A stretch of DNA of 64,000 nucleotides. Origin: Umezawaea endophytica (GTDB lineage Bacteria; Actinomycetota; Actinomycetes; Mycobacteriales; Pseudonocardiaceae). The position numbers were made by a program, and so were the translations under genes. Under the pieces are notes generated by a model that was given only the letters and a program-made list of their open reading frames with translations, was not told the DNA's origin and searched no databases. Position 1 is the stretch's first letter; every line of letters starts with the position of its first letter. Of the stretch, positions 1-9,553 are shown one piece after another. The DNA is taken from assembly GCF_025061645.1 (NCBI RefSeq), contig NZ_JANYMP010000015.1:156417-220416 (forward strand), written 5' to 3'.

Positions 1-234
1 TGGCTCCTCCGACGTCGTGGGCACCTCCGTCGGTCTGACCGTGATGTCGTTGTTCGACGGCACCGGCGTTGAGCTGACCTGCGCGGACGTGGTGACGGCC
101 GAGATGGTCGGGATGCTCGGGGCCGGTTTGGGGGCGGCGTCGGGCGCGCCGCAAGCGGCCGCGGCGAGCAGCACGGCGAGGCTGGTCGTCACGACTCCGC
201 AGGCCTTCTTCGGGGAAAGCACGAGGTGCACCAT
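1..234 (-). CDS. Secreted lipoprotein, C-terminus cut by window edge
   Basis: The ATG is at 232-234 on the minus strand, and 78 codons stay open to base 1, so only the N-terminus is present. It starts with a short basic segment and a hydrophobic stretch ending in a lipobox-like LAAAAC, with Cys at about residue 28. A Pro/Thr/Ser-rich linker follows, as in many actinomycete lipoproteins. It lies 36 bases downstream of the ABC importer genes on the same strand and could be its last cistron. No functional domain is visible in the retained part. Confidence 0.6.
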   Translation of the reverse strand, partial: MVHLVLSPKKACGVVTTSLAVLLAAAACGAPDAAPKPAPSIPTISAVTTSAQVSSTPVPSNNDITVRPTEVPTTSEEP

Positions 235-270
235 AGGTGCGGATGGCCGCAACCAGAACCCCCGAACGGG

Positions 271-1020
271 CTACAGGCGGCCCGCGTCGATGATGCGGCC
301 GAGGAACTGCCGCGTCCGCGGGTGGACCGGTTCGCCCAGCACCTGCTCCGGCGGCCCGGACTCCAGGAGCTTGCCGCCGTCGAGGAAGCAGACGCGGTCG
401 GCGACCTGCTTGGCGAACCCCATCTCGTGCGTGGCCATCAGGATCGTGCGGCCCTGACCGGCCAGTTCGCGCACGAGCGCCAGCACCTCGCCGACCAGTT
501 CCGGGTCGAGCGCGCTGGTGATCTCGTCGAACAGCAGCAGCCGCGGGTCGTACGCCAACGCCCGCGCGATGGCGACCCGTTGCTGCTGCCCGCCGGACAG
601 CCGGTCCGGGTACGCGCCCGCCTTGTCCGCCAGTCCCACGCGGGCGAGCAGGTCGCGGGCGCGGTCGTTCGCCACCTCGCGCGGCACGCCGTGCACGACG
701 CGCGGCGCGAGCGTCACGTTCTCCAGCACGGACATGTGCGGGAACAGGTTGAACGCCTGGAACACGACCCCCATCGACCGTCGCGCCACGTCGGCGTCCA
801 CGCGCGGGTCGGACACGTCCACGCCGTCGAGCAGGACCTGCCCGTCGTCCAGTTCCTCCAGCAGGTTCGCGCAGCGCAGCAGGGTCGACTTGCCGGAGCC
901 CGACGACCCGATCAGCACCACGACCTCGTGCTCGCGCACGTCCAGGTCGATGCCGTCGAGGACCGTCGTGCCCCCGTACCGCTTCACCATCCCGCGCACG
1001 CTCAACACCGCCTGGCTCAC
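271..1020 (-). CDS. Polar amino acid ABC transporter ATP-binding protein (GlnQ/HisP type)
   Basis: This 249-residue ATPase powers import of a polar amino acid across the cytoplasmic membrane. Walker A is GSSGSGKST (about residues 38-46), the Q-loop lies near QAFNLFPHM, the signature is LSGGQQQR, and Walker B is LLLFDEITSALDP followed by the switch histidine in ATHEMGFA. The order and spacing match the GlnQ family. The GTG start at 1020 overlaps the permease stop by 4 bases (GTGA), which indicates translational coupling. The longer reading frame upstream is only a shadow of the permease gene. It is the third gene of a binding protein-permease-ATPase operon. Confidence 0.93.
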   Translation of the reverse strand: MSQAVLSVRGMVKRYGGTTVLDGIDLDVREHEVVVLIGSSGSGKSTLLRCANLLEELDDGQVLLDGVDVSDPRVDADVARRSMGVVFQAFNLFPHMSVLENVTLAPRVVHGVPREVANDRARDLLARVGLADKAGAYPDRLSGGQQQRVAIARALAYDPRLLLFDEITSALDPELVGEVLALVRELAGQGRTILMATHEMGFAKQVADRVCFLDGGKLLESGPPEQVLGEPVHPRTRQFLGRIIDAGRL

Positions 1021-1844
1021 CGCGCCCCCTCCCGACGCGCGGCGCGCCGCGACACCCAGTCCGCCAACCGCCCGGACGGCACGGCGAGCAGCACGAACAG
1101 CAGCCCCGCCACGACGTACGGCGTGAAGTTGTACGACGTGGACGACTCGATCTGCGCGGCTCGCACGGCGTCGACCGCGCCGAGCACCGAGATGAGGCCG
1201 CAGTCCTTCTGCAACGCCACGAAGTCGTTCAGCAGCGCGGGGAACACCCGGCGCACCGCTTGCGGCAGCACGACGAGCCGCATGGTCTTCTCGTGGTTCA
1301 ACCCGAGCGAGCGCGCGGCGGCGAGCTGCGACGGGTGCACCGACTCGATGCCCGCGCGGAAGACCTCGGCCACGTAGGCGGAGTAGATCAGCACGAGCGC
1401 GATGCCGCCGAGCAGCACCGGGTCGTTGGGGACGCCGGACAGCCGCAGCCCTGGCAGGCCGAAGCCGACCAGGTACAGGCAGATGATCAGCGGCAGGCCG
1501 CGGAACAGGTCGACGTACCCGGTCGCGAGCGCCCGCAGCGGGAACCAGACCGAGCCGCGCAACGTCCGCACCGCCGCGATCCACAGCGCCAGCACCAGGA
1601 TCGCGACCTCGGCGACGACGAGCACGCGGACGTTGAGCCACAACCCGTCCAGGACCGCGGGCAGGGTGCGCCACGCCGTGTCCAGGTTGAAGAACGACTG
1701 CCTCACCCGCGGCCAACCCGGTGCGCGGCGCACCGAGAACCAGAGCACGGCCGCGAAGACCACAGTGGACAGCAGGGCGACCGCGGTGGAGCGACGGGAG
1801 CGGGAACGCTTGTAGGCCAAGCGTTCCCGCTGGAGGTCGCTCAT
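1017..1844 (-). CDS. Polar amino acid ABC transporter permease
   Basis: This 275-residue integral membrane protein has about five hydrophobic segments. The HisM/GlnP-type EAA loop is visible as FRAGIESVHPSQLAAARSLG (about residues 160-180), the region that docks on the ATPase. The family is confirmed by the upstream segment YVDLFRGLPLIICLYLV. I chose the ATG at 1844 because it overlaps the stop of the binding-protein gene by one base (TGATG). The 13 extra upstream codons would run into that gene. It forms the membrane channel of the importer. Confidence 0.9.
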   Translation of the reverse strand: MSDLQRERLAYKRSRSRRSTAVALLSTVVFAAVLWFSVRRAPGWPRVRQSFFNLDTAWRTLPAVLDGLWLNVRVLVVAEVAILVLALWIAAVRTLRGSVWFPLRALATGYVDLFRGLPLIICLYLVGFGLPGLRLSGVPNDPVLLGGIALVLIYSAYVAEVFRAGIESVHPSQLAAARSLGLNHEKTMRLVVLPQAVRRVFPALLNDFVALQKDCGLISVLGAVDAVRAAQIESSTSYNFTPYVVAGLLFVLLAVPSGRLADWVSRRAARREGAR

Positions 1845-2695
1845 CACTTGAGTTCGGGCGCCTTGCCCTCGGTGGTCAGCCACTGCTTCTCGATCTCGGT
1901 GAGCTTGCCCTGCGACCGCAGCGCTTCCACGGCCGTGGACACGCAGCCGGTCAGCTTGCTGCCCTTGTCGAGCACGATGCCGAACATCTCGGGCTTCCCG
2001 TCACCGGCCGGGATCTGGCCGACGATCGTCGCCTCCGGCAGTTCGGAGCCGGTGATGAAGAACGCCGTGGGCAGGTCCACGACGATCGCCTCGACCTGGT
2101 TGGCGGTCAGCGCGGCCTTGGCGTCGTCGTTCGTGTTGTAGACGGCGATGTCCTGCTCGGCGGCCAACCGCTTCGCGGCGGTGAAGCTGGTCGTGCCGAC
2201 CTGGGCGCCGATCTTGGCCTTCCGCACGTCGTCCAGCGTCTTGGCGCTCGCCACCGGCGAGGTCTTGAGCGAGACGACGGCCTGCGCGACGGTGTAGTAC
2301 GGCGCCGAGAAGTCCACCGCCTGCCTGCGCTCGTCGGTGATCGAGAACTCCGTCAGGTTCGCGTCGTAGGTCTTGGCGCCGGGCTGGATGGCCGCGTTGA
2401 ACGGCACCCTCACCCACGCCACGTCCTCCTTCGCGTAGCCGAGCTGCTGGGCGACGGCGTAGGCGACGGCGGACTCGAAGCCCTTGCCGTTGGTCGGGTC
2501 GTCGTCCTGGTACCACGGCGGGTAGACCGGCTGGTCGGTGCCGAAGGTGAACTTGCCCTTGGCCAGCGTCGTCAGGTTGTCCTTCGTGCAGGGGACGCCG
2601 TCGACGGCCGTGGGCCCGGAGGGTGCGGCGTTCTCGTCCACCGGGGCGCAGGCGGACAGCAGCAGGGCTGCGAAGAGCAGGGCGGGTGCGCGCAT
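1844..2695 (-). CDS. Amino acid ABC transporter substrate-binding lipoprotein
   Basis: This 283-residue SBP_bac_3 protein is the extracytoplasmic receptor of the importer. A short signal ends in the lipobox LLLSAC (Cys at about residue 16), so it should be lipid-anchored. The core shows a glutamine/basic-amino-acid binder pattern: TFGTDQPVYPPWY, then DANLTEFSITDERRQAVDFSAPYYTV, then QVGTTS. It is the first gene of the operon, and it diverges from purC across 204 bases. The substrate cannot be fixed from sequence. Confidence 0.92.
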   Translation of the reverse strand: MRAPALLFAALLLSACAPVDENAAPSGPTAVDGVPCTKDNLTTLAKGKFTFGTDQPVYPPWYQDDDPTNGKGFESAVAYAVAQQLGYAKEDVAWVRVPFNAAIQPGAKTYDANLTEFSITDERRQAVDFSAPYYTVAQAVVSLKTSPVASAKTLDDVRKAKIGAQVGTTSFTAAKRLAAEQDIAVYNTNDDAKAALTANQVEAIVVDLPTAFFITGSELPEATIVGQIPAGDGKPEMFGIVLDKGSKLTGCVSTAVEALRSQGKLTEIEKQWLTTEGKAPELK

Positions 2696-2899
2696 GCCGG
2701 GAATCTAGCCGCCCACGAGACCGATTTGGAGGCTGACCCGCTATCTGGGAAATCCGAAATCTGCCCGTGACCTGCGCGGATGCCTTTCGTAAGGCGAAGA
2801 AATGGTCTGAACAACCTGGTCGTACCGGGGCTGGCCTGCGTGATTGACACCACCGTCCGTCGCACGGTCGCGGTCCGGCCGGGAAGTACGCTGGCCCGC

Positions 2900-3784
2900 G
2901 TGCCCAAGCTCGCCGATTACCCGCAGGTCGCCGTAGGCAAGGTCCGCAGGCTGTACGCCGTGGACGACGAGCTGCTGCTGCTCGTCGCGACCGACCACAT
3001 CTCCGCCTACGACCACGTGCTGTCCAGCGAGATCCCGGACAAGGGCCGGGTGCTGACCGCGATGAGCGTGTTCTGGTTCGAGCAGCTCGCCGACGTGGTC
3101 CCGAACCACCTCGTGGCCTACGACGACCCGCGGATCCCCGCCGAGGTCCGCGGCCGGGCGCTGCTGGTCAAGCGCTTGGAGATGGTGCAGGTCGAGTGCG
3201 TGGCGCGCGGGTACCTGACCGGCTCGGGCCTGTCCGACTACCGGGCGACCGGCGCCGTGTGCGGCGTCGAGCTGCCGCCGGGCCTGGTGGAGGCCGACGA
3301 GCTGGCGGAGCCGATCTTCACGCCCGCCACCAAGGCCGAGCTGGGGTCGCACGACGAGAACGTGAGCTTCGAGGCCGTCAGCGCCGACGTGGGCGCGGAC
3401 CTGGCGAACCAGCTCCGCGAGACCACTCTGGCCGTGTACCGCGAGGGCCGTGACTACGCCCGCAAGCGCGGGATCATCCTGGCCGACACGAAGTTCGAGT
3501 TCGGCCACGACCGCGACGGGCGGCTCGTCCTCGGTGACGAGGTCCTGACGCCGGACTCGTCCCGCTACTGGCCCGCCGACACCTACCGGGCGGGCCGCGT
3601 GCAGCCGTCGTTCGACAAGCAGCAGGTCCGCGACTGGCTGACCTCGCCCGCCTCCGGCTGGGACCGCGCGTCCGACACCCCGCCGCCCGCGCTGCCGGAC
3701 GAGGTCGTCGCGACGACCCGTGCCAGCTACGTCGAGGCGTACGAGAGGATCTCCGGACGCTCGTTCGCGGACTGGGTTTCCTGA
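2900..3784 (+). CDS. purC: Phosphoribosylaminoimidazole-succinocarboxamide synthase
   Basis: PurC ligates aspartate to CAIR using ATP to give SAICAR, a step of de novo IMP synthesis in the cytosol. The 294 residues match the usual bacterial length. Family marks include GKVRRLYAV near the start, [22 protein letters not shown], and LADTKFEFG near residue 195. The GTG at 2900 puts the start next to the conserved [15 protein letters not shown] opening. Forty further in-frame codons upstream have no family match and were rejected. It stands alone, followed by a hairpin terminator, but belongs to the same pathway as the purSQL, purF and purM genes in this window. Confidence 0.96.
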   Translation: MPKLADYPQVAVGKVRRLYAVDDELLLLVATDHISAYDHVLSSEIPDKGRVLTAMSVFWFEQLADVVPNHLVAYDDPRIPAEVRGRALLVKRLEMVQVECVARGYLTGSGLSDYRATGAVCGVELPPGLVEADELAEPIFTPATKAELGSHDENVSFEAVSADVGADLANQLRETTLAVYREGRDYARKRGIILADTKFEFGHDRDGRLVLGDEVLTPDSSRYWPADTYRAGRVQPSFDKQQVRDWLTSPASGWDRASDTPPPALPDEVVATTRASYVEAYERISGRSFADWVS

Positions 3785-3789
3785 CCGGG

Positions 3790-3820
3790 TTCGGCGCGGA
3801 AGACCTTCTCCCGCGCCGAA
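3790..3820 (+). terminator. Hairpin terminator after purC
   Basis: A perfect 10-bp stem (3790-3799 with 3811-3820) encloses an 11-nt loop six bases after the purC stop. There is no U-run, as is common in actinomycetes. It also lies just beyond the 3' end of the convergent epimerase gene, so it may work in both directions. Confidence 0.6.
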
Positions 3821-3828
3821 TCTCCTGG

Positions 3829-4818
3829 TCAGAGAGCTGACAGCAGCTCGTACTCCTCGTCGGGCGTCAGACCGGCCCGCCGCACCCGGTCGATCCCCAG
3901 CTCCAGCTCGTACGCGAGCGCGTCCTTCGCCGTCTCCCCGACGGGCCGCACCCGCAGTCCGGCGGCCATCGCGGGCCGGGCGTCGCGGAACATCATCGCC
4001 ATGTGCGACTCGGTCAGCCACAGCGGCAGCGACCGCGGCCCCGCCCACGGCGCGATCTTCAACCGGTCCAACACCTCCAGCGGCACGCGCACAAGCTGCG
4101 TGCCGGGGGGCGCCACCGCGCCCGCGATCTCGCCGAGGAAGAAGCTCAACGGCTCCGACGGCCCGGTGCCGTCGAACGTCCCCACCAGCCGGTTCTCCGC
4201 CGCGTCCACGATCCACGCCGCCAGGTCCCGCACGTCGACGTGCGACGCCGCCTGGTCCGGCGAGTCCGGCACCGCGACCTGCCCGCCCTGCGACATCCGC
4301 GCGGGCCAGTACCCGAACCGGTCACTCGGATCACCCGGCCCGGTGATCAACCCGGCCCGCAGGATGAACGCCCGGTCCTCGAGCTGGTCGAGCACGGCGT
4401 GCTCGCTGGCCACCTTCACCGACCCGTACCGGTTCGCGTCGAACGGCGCCCTCGGGTCGTCCTCCAGCGGCGGCAACGTCGGCGACTGCACGGTCTGACC
4501 AGCGGACGAGTGGTCGCGGTACACGGAGCAGCTCGACACGAACGTCCAGTGGTCCGTGCTGCCCGCCAGGACGTGCAGCGCTTCGCGCACCCAGTTCACC
4601 GACATCTTCGCGACGTCGACGACGGCGTCGAACTGCTCGCCCCGCAGCACCTCGAGCCCACCCGGCTGATCCCGGTCGACCACGACGAGCTCCGCCCCAT
4701 CGGGCACGGCCCCGGACGCCCCACGTGCCGCGCACACAACCTCGTGGTCGCGACGCACCGCCTCCGCCGCCACCGCCTTGCTGAGGAAGACGGTTCCACC
4801 CAGCACCAGGATTCGCAT
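3829..4818 (-). CDS. NAD-dependent epimerase/reductase family protein
   Basis: This 329-residue extended SDR-type protein has the N-terminal Rossmann motif LGGTVFLSKAVA (about residues 6-17). It has a VSSCSVY segment in which Ser/Tyr resemble SDR active-site positions, and RYGSVKVASEH supplying a Tyr-x3-Lys-like pair (YGSVK). Similar actinobacterial proteins are annotated only as epimerases or reductases, and the substrate is unknown. The ATG at 4818 directly precedes the Rossmann strand. The 53 upstream codons are non-conserved. It is convergent with purC and has no same-strand partner. Confidence 0.85.
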   Translation of the reverse strand: MRILVLGGTVFLSKAVAAEAVRRDHEVVCAARGASGAVPDGAELVVVDRDQPGGLEVLRGEQFDAVVDVAKMSVNWVREALHVLAGSTDHWTFVSSCSVYRDHSSAGQTVQSPTLPPLEDDPRAPFDANRYGSVKVASEHAVLDQLEDRAFILRAGLITGPGDPSDRFGYWPARMSQGGQVAVPDSPDQAASHVDVRDLAAWIVDAAENRLVGTFDGTGPSEPLSFFLGEIAGAVAPPGTQLVRVPLEVLDRLKIAPWAGPRSLPLWLTESHMAMMFRDARPAMAAGLRVRPVGETAKDALAYELELGIDRVRRAGLTPDEEYELLSAL

Positions 4819-5407
4819 ACTCGTAACAGTGACGACCCGAACGGGGTTCCGCCACCGGTCTCGCAGAGGGCGAACACCCCGACCAGGTGATTTACGCCAA
4901 AGTAAGCGCGTGATGGCCGTAAGTGATCTTCGAGAAACTTGCGAAGAGGGCAACGAAACCGCAGACCTGCGGACCACCGGTCAAAACGCCCGAAACACCG
5001 CTCGTGCGAGTGGGTGATCCTCCAGTGCACCCGCATGCCCGCCGATGGTGATCACCGTGAATCTGCACGCGTTCGTCGACGAATCCCGCCGCAACGACCG
5101 GTCGTGGGGTGGTGAATGGCGCAGGCGCGCCATGCCCTTGGTGGCCAGGGAGGTGAACCTCGACACCTGGTCCGGATAGCGCGAAGCGCGGCTGCCGACC
5201 GTCCGGACGGTAACCGCGCTCACTTCCTCGGCCCCTCATGGGCCTCGGCTCCTCAAAAATACATCCCGGCTTCCGCCGATCAAGCGAAGTAACCCAAAGG
5301 TGTGATGACCTGGCGGTGTGTGGTCCAGCGCACCCGTGACCGGGGTGAACGCGCAGGTCAGGTAACCTACAGCCATCCCCCGCCCTCGTAACAGGGAGCA
5401 GCCTGCT
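4819..5407. other. 589-base gap between the epimerase gene and purS
   Basis: No convincing full-length gene lies here. It has lower G+C than its surroundings around 4880-5010. A 34-codon frame (4913-5017, ATG, plus strand) has no good Shine-Dalgarno and no family I recognise. A short DUF3800-like remnant is listed separately. The last 200 bases must hold the purSQL promoter, but I find no clear -35/-10 pair. I see no tRNA or riboswitch fold here. Confidence 0.4.
5048..5179 (+). pseudogene. Possible truncated DUF3800-like remnant
   Basis: A 43-codon frame begins with GTG and encodes LHAFVDESRRND within its first 20 residues. This resembles the N-terminal motif (HAFVDES) of DUF3800 proteins, which normally have more than 200 residues. 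After this motif the similarity fades, and a stop appears at 5177. It could be a decayed fragment or coincidence. There is no strong ribosome-binding site and no downstream continuation in any frame. Confidence 0.2.
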
Positions 5408-5647
5408 GTGGCTCGTGTCGTTGTCGACGTCATGCCGAAGCCCGAGATCCTCGACCCGCAAGGCCAGGCGGTGGCGAATGCGCTGCCCCGGCTGGGTTTC
5501 GAGGGGATCACCAGTGTCCGCCAGGGCAAGCACTTCGAGTTGGAGGTCGACGACTCCGTCGACGACGCCGCGCTGGAGAAGATCGCCGAGACCTTCCTCG
5601 CGAACCCGGTCATCGAGGACTGGGTGGTTCGGCGGGTCGGCGCATGA
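5408..5647 (+). CDS. purS: Phosphoribosylformylglycinamidine synthase subunit PurS
   Basis: This 79-residue small subunit bridges PurQ and PurL in the bacterial FGAM synthase complex, which converts FGAR to FGAM. The sequence has the PurS pattern: [14 protein letters not shown], then [16 protein letters not shown], then ANPVIEDW. The length is normal. The GTG start at 5408 follows a GGGAG-type ribosome site. The stop overlaps the purQ start by 4 bases (ATGA), giving a coupled purS-purQ-purL operon. Confidence 0.95.
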   Translation: MARVVVDVMPKPEILDPQGQAVANALPRLGFEGITSVRQGKHFELEVDDSVDDAALEKIAETFLANPVIEDWVVRRVGA

Positions 5648-6321
5648 GCGTTCGCGTTGGGGTGATCACGTTCCCCGGCACGCTGGACGACGTGGACGCC
5701 GCTCGTGCGGCCCGGTACGCCGAGGCCGAGGCGGTGCCGCTGTGGCACGGTGACCCGGACCTCAAGGGCGTCGACGCGGTGATCGTGCCGGGCGGGTTCT
5801 CCTACGGCGACTACCTGCGCTGCGGCGCCATCGCGCGGTTCGCGCCGGTGATGGGGTCCGTCATCGAGGCCGCGGGCAAGGGCATGCCGGTCCTGGGGAT
5901 CTGCAACGGTTTCCAGATCCTGTGCGAGGCGGGTCTCCTGCCCGGCGCGCTGATCCGGAACTCCGGGCTGCACTTCGTCTGCAAGGACCAGTGGCTCAAG
6001 GTGGAGAACAACACCACGGCTTGGTCGTCCCGGTACGAGAAGGGCGCCGAGATCCTGGTTCCCCTCAAGTCGGGCGAGGGCGGCTACCAGGCCACCCAGT
6101 CCACTGTGGACGAACTGGAGGGTGAGGGTCGCGTGGTGTTCCGCTACGTCGGCGACAACCCCAACGGTTCACGCAACAACATCGCGGGCATCACGAGCGC
6201 GAACGGTCGGGTCGTCGGCCTCATGCCGCACCCGGAGCACGCGATCGACGCGCTGACCGGCCCCACGGACGACGGACTGGGCATGTTCCTCAGCCTCATG
6301 GATGCGGTGGTGAACGCATGA
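5644..6321 (+). CDS. purQ: Phosphoribosylformylglycinamidine synthase subunit PurQ (glutaminase)
   Basis: This 225-residue class I glutamine amidotransferase supplies ammonia to PurL. The nucleophile elbow is GICNGFQIL (Cys at about residue 87), and the catalytic His/Glu pair is in LMPHPEHA (about residues 199-206). [10 protein letters not shown] is a PurQ hallmark. Start and stop both overlap neighbours by 4 bases, so the three subunits are probably made in fixed ratio. Confidence 0.96.
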   Translation: MSVRVGVITFPGTLDDVDAARAARYAEAEAVPLWHGDPDLKGVDAVIVPGGFSYGDYLRCGAIARFAPVMGSVIEAAGKGMPVLGICNGFQILCEAGLLPGALIRNSGLHFVCKDQWLKVENNTTAWSSRYEKGAEILVPLKSGEGGYQATQSTVDELEGEGRVVFRYVGDNPNGSRNNIAGITSANGRVVGLMPHPEHAIDALTGPTDDGLGMFLSLMDAVVNA

Positions 6322-8594
6322 GCATCGACACCGTCAAGAACGCCGAGACCACGCCCGACCAGGAGCAGCCGTTCCGGGAGTTGGGCCTCAAGGACGACGA
6401 GTACGCGCGCATCCGCGAGATCCTCGGCCGCAGGCCGACGGACGCGGAACTGGCGATGTACTCGATCATGTGGAGCGAGCACTGCTCCTACAAGTCGTCG
6501 AAGGTGCACTTCCGGCACTTCAGCGAGTCGCTGACGGACGAGATGCGCGCCAAGATGCTCGCGGGCATCGGCGAGAACGCGGGCGTCGTCGACATCGGCG
6601 ACGGCTGGGCCATCACGTTCAAGGTCGAGTCGCACAACCACCCGTCCTACGTCGAGCCGTACCAGGGCGCGGCGACGGGCGTCGGCGGCATCGTGCGCGA
6701 CATCATCGCGATGGGCGCGCGCCCGCTGGCGGTCATGGACTCGCTGCGCTTCGGCAAGGCGGACGCCCCGGACACGCGCCGGGTGCTGCCCGGTGTCGTC
6801 GCGGGCGTCGGCGGCTACGGCAACTGCCTCGGCCTGCCGAACATCGGCGGCGAGGTCGTGTTCGACGAGTCGTACGCGGGCAACCCGCTGGTGAACGCCC
6901 TGTGCGTGGGCGTGCTCCGCGTCGAGGACCTGCACCTGGCGCACGCGTCCGGCGCGGGCAACAAGATCATCCTGTTCGGTGCGCGCACCGGGCTGGACGG
7001 CATCGGCGGCGTGTCCGTCCTCGCGAGCGACACGTTCGCGGGCGACGACGGCAGCGGCAAGCGCAAGAAGCTGCCCGCCGTGCAGGTCGGCGACCCGTTC
7101 ACCGAGAAGGTGCTGATCGAGTGCTGCCTGGAGCTGTTCCAGCAGGGCATCGTCGTCGGCATCCAGGACCTCGGCGGCGCCGGGCTCTCCTGCGCCACCT
7201 CGGAACTCGCCAGCGCCGGTGACGGCGGCATGCACGTCTACCTGGAGCGGGTCCCGCTGCGGGCGACCGGCATGACCCCGGCCGAGATCCTGTCGAGCGA
7301 GTCGCAGGAACGCATGTGCGCGGTCGTGGCGCCGGAGAACGTCGACGCGTTCATGGCCGTGTGCGCGAAGTGGGACGTCATCGCCTCCGAGATCGGCGAG
7401 GTCACCGAGGGCGAACGCCTGGTGATCACGTGGAACGACGAGGTCGTCGTGGACGTGCCGCCGCGCACCGTGGCGCACGAGGGCCCGGTGTACAACCGGC
7501 CCATCGAGCGCCCGGCGGACCAGGACGCGCTGATCGCCAACGGCCCGGAGTCGCTGGCCCGGCCGACCGCGGCCGCGGACATCCTCAAGACCATCGTCAC
7601 CATGGCCGCGTCGCCGAACCTGGCGTCCCGCCGCTGGGTCACGCAGCAGTACGACCGCTACGTGCGCGGTGGCACGGTCCTGGCGCAGCCGTCGGACGCG
7701 GGCATGATCCGCATCGACGAGGAGACCAACCGCGGCATCGCGCTGGCCACCGACTGCAACGGCCGCTTCACCAAGCTGGACCCGTACGCCGGCGCGCAGC
7801 TCGCGCTGGCCGAGGCCTACCGGAACGTGTCAGTCAGCGGCGCGACGCCCATCGCGGTGTCGGACTGCCTGAACTTCGGCTCGCCGGAGGACCCGGCCGT
7901 GATGTGGCAGTTCGAGCAGGCCATCAGGGGCATCGCCGACGGCTGCCGCGAACTGGGCATCCCGGTGACGGGCGGCAACGTCAGCTTCTACAACCAGACC
8001 GGCAGCACGGCGATCCTGCCGACGCCGGTCATCGGCGTGCTGGGCGTGATCGACGACGTGCGTCGCCGCATCCCGACCGGCATCGGCGCGGAAGCGGGCG
8101 AGACCCTGCTGCTGCTGGGCGACACCCGAGACGAGTTCGGCGGCTCCGAGTGGGCGCACGTCGTGCACGGCCACCTGGGCGGCACGCCGCCGAAGGTCGA
8201 CCTGGCACGGGAACGCCTGCTCGGCGAGGTGCTGCTGGCCGGGTCGCGCGACGGCATGGTGTCCGCCGCGCACGACCTGTCCGACGGTGGTCTGGCCCAG
8301 GCGCTCGTCGAGGCCTGCCTGATCGGCGAGACCGGCGCGCGGGTGTTCCTGGACAGCGACCAGGACGCGTTCACGCAGCTCTTCAGCGAGTCCGCGGGCC
8401 GCGTGCTCGTGGCCGTGCCGCGCAGCGAGGAACTGCGGTTCACCGACATGTGCACCGCGCGGCAGTTGCCGTGGCGCAAGGTCGGCGTCGTCGACCCGGA
8501 GTCCGAGTCCCTGGAGATCCAGGACCTCGGCCAGCTCCAGCTCGGCGAACTCCGCGCCGCCTGGGAAGGCACCCTTCCCGCGCTGTTCGACTAG
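6318..8594 (+). CDS. purL: Phosphoribosylformylglycinamidine synthase subunit PurL
   Basis: This 758-residue small-type PurL is the ATP-dependent amidotransferase core of FGAM synthase. It needs PurS and PurQ, both encoded directly upstream. Visible signatures are [15 protein letters not shown] (about residues 48-62), [20 protein letters not shown] and DLGGAGLSC. The second AIRS-like half carries [19 protein letters not shown]. The length matches the small bacterial type rather than the about 1300-residue fused form. A strong hairpin 9 bases after the stop ends the operon. Confidence 0.97.
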   Translation: MSIDTVKNAETTPDQEQPFRELGLKDDEYARIREILGRRPTDAELAMYSIMWSEHCSYKSSKVHFRHFSESLTDEMRAKMLAGIGENAGVVDIGDGWAITFKVESHNHPSYVEPYQGAATGVGGIVRDIIAMGARPLAVMDSLRFGKADAPDTRRVLPGVVAGVGGYGNCLGLPNIGGEVVFDESYAGNPLVNALCVGVLRVEDLHLAHASGAGNKIILFGARTGLDGIGGVSVLASDTFAGDDGSGKRKKLPAVQVGDPFTEKVLIECCLELFQQGIVVGIQDLGGAGLSCATSELASAGDGGMHVYLERVPLRATGMTPAEILSSESQERMCAVVAPENVDAFMAVCAKWDVIASEIGEVTEGERLVITWNDEVVVDVPPRTVAHEGPVYNRPIERPADQDALIANGPESLARPTAAADILKTIVTMAASPNLASRRWVTQQYDRYVRGGTVLAQPSDAGMIRIDEETNRGIALATDCNGRFTKLDPYAGAQLALAEAYRNVSVSGATPIAVSDCLNFGSPEDPAVMWQFEQAIRGIADGCRELGIPVTGGNVSFYNQTGSTAILPTPVIGVLGVIDDVRRRIPTGIGAEAGETLLLLGDTRDEFGGSEWAHVVHGHLGGTPPKVDLARERLLGEVLLAGSRDGMVSAAHDLSDGGLAQALVEACLIGETGARVFLDSDQDAFTQLFSESAGRVLVAVPRSEELRFTDMCTARQLPWRKVGVVDPESESLEIQDLGQLQLGELRAAWEGTLPALFD

Positions 8595-8603
8595 GAACGC
8601 GGT

Positions 8604-8633
8604 GGTGGGGAGGCTTTCCGAAGCCTCCCCACC
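8604..8633 (+). terminator. Strong hairpin terminator after purL
   Basis: A perfect 13-bp GC-rich stem (8604-8616 with 8621-8633) with a tccg tetraloop lies between the convergent purL and GH25 genes. Its symmetry suggests it stops transcription from both sides. Confidence 0.85.
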
Positions 8634-8639
8634 CCGGCG

Positions 8640-9443
8640 TCAGCCGTTGGCCAGCGCCTGGAGGCGGTCGTAGCCGCCGTTGAACCGGTTCTGGTCGATC
8701 GGCGTCGACGAGTACTGCCAGAACGTGTGGAACTCCCAGTCGAACGGGAGCGCGCCGGGCGCGGAGGCGTACCTGGCCACCCACAACGGGTTCGTGGTCT
8801 TGAAGCTGCCGCCGACGCACTGGTTCCACCAGCTCGCGGACGTGTAGATGACCGGGAACACGCCGGTCCGCGCGCGGTAGGTGTCGCTGAAGGCGAGCAC
8901 CCAGGCCGTCATGGCGGCCTGCGACAGGCCGTAGCAGGTGCCGCCGTAGGGGTTGTACTCCATGTCCAGCGCGCCCGGCAGGGTTCGGCCGTCCGCCGAC
9001 CAGCCGCCGCCGTTGGCGAGGAAGTACTCGGCCTGCGCCTCGCCGCTCGACTGGTTGGGCAGGGCGAAGTGGTAGGCGCCGCGGATCATGCCGACCTCGT
9101 ACGAGCCGTCGTACTGCTGGGCGAAGTACGGGTTCCGGTACCCGGTGCTCTCGGTGGCCTTGACGTACGCGAACCGCTTGCCCTGGTTCCAGTGCGCCGC
9201 CCAGTCGACGTTGCCCTGGTAGCTGCTGACGTCGATGCCCTCCACCGTTTCCAGGACCCCGTGGTCCTTGTCCGGCTTGACGTCGGCACCCTCACCGCCC
9301 TCGTGCTTCCGGATCTGCGACCCCATCGAGTGGTTCTGCGTCGCGGGATCGGGGGCGGGGCCGCCGTCGACCGGGATTCGCGCCGTGACCAGCGAACCTG
9401 TTGGCGTCGGCAGGGCTCGTTCTTCGCGTGGGACTGTCTTCAT
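8640..9443 (-). CDS. GH25 family muramidase, paralogue A (no clear signal peptide)
   Basis: This 267-residue lysozyme-like glycoside hydrolase is predicted to cut the MurNAc-GlcNAc bond of peptidoglycan. The GH25 barrel begins at VEGIDVSSYQGNVDW (catalytic-site Asp about residue 71) and keeps the acidic pair in LDMEYN (D160, E162). It also has TSASWWNQ, FWQY, and a terminal DQNRFNG. The ATG at 9443 has a good AAGGAG site. The 68-residue N-terminal part lacks a hydrophobic signal. It is unusual for a wall hydrolase and shares a GSQIxKHEG motif with paralogue C. It is the last of three tandem GH25 genes. Confidence 0.88.
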   Translation of the reverse strand: MKTVPREERALPTPTGSLVTARIPVDGGPAPDPATQNHSMGSQIRKHEGGEGADVKPDKDHGVLETVEGIDVSSYQGNVDWAAHWNQGKRFAYVKATESTGYRNPYFAQQYDGSYEVGMIRGAYHFALPNQSSGEAQAEYFLANGGGWSADGRTLPGALDMEYNPYGGTCYGLSQAAMTAWVLAFSDTYRARTGVFPVIYTSASWWNQCVGGSFKTTNPLWVARYASAPGALPFDWEFHTFWQYSSTPIDQNRFNGGYDRLQALANG

Positions 9444-9553
9444 CTCGGACTCCTTGAGCCTGTGCAGGGGCGGAGAGTCGAGCTGCGAGTGTCCTGCACT
9501 CGGTGACGCGGTGGCCAGCTCTCCGGTGATCGGGTTGCCGGACGGCCGCTCGG

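Noticed and set aside
354..357. Diguanylate-cyclase inhibitory site RRLD in the GGDEF protein (residues 354-357)
   Set aside because: It lies 13 residues before GGDEF instead of the usual 5, so it is unlikely to be a true I-site. The coordinates given here are residue numbers.
2844..2872. TTGACA upstream of purC as a promoter
   Set aside because: The hexamer is perfect, but no -10-like sequence appears 16-18 bases downstream.
6144..7478. 444-codon antisense frame across purL
   Set aside because: It is antisense to the conserved PurL sequence and rich in Arg/Asp/His. Such frames are typical shadows in about 72% G+C DNA.
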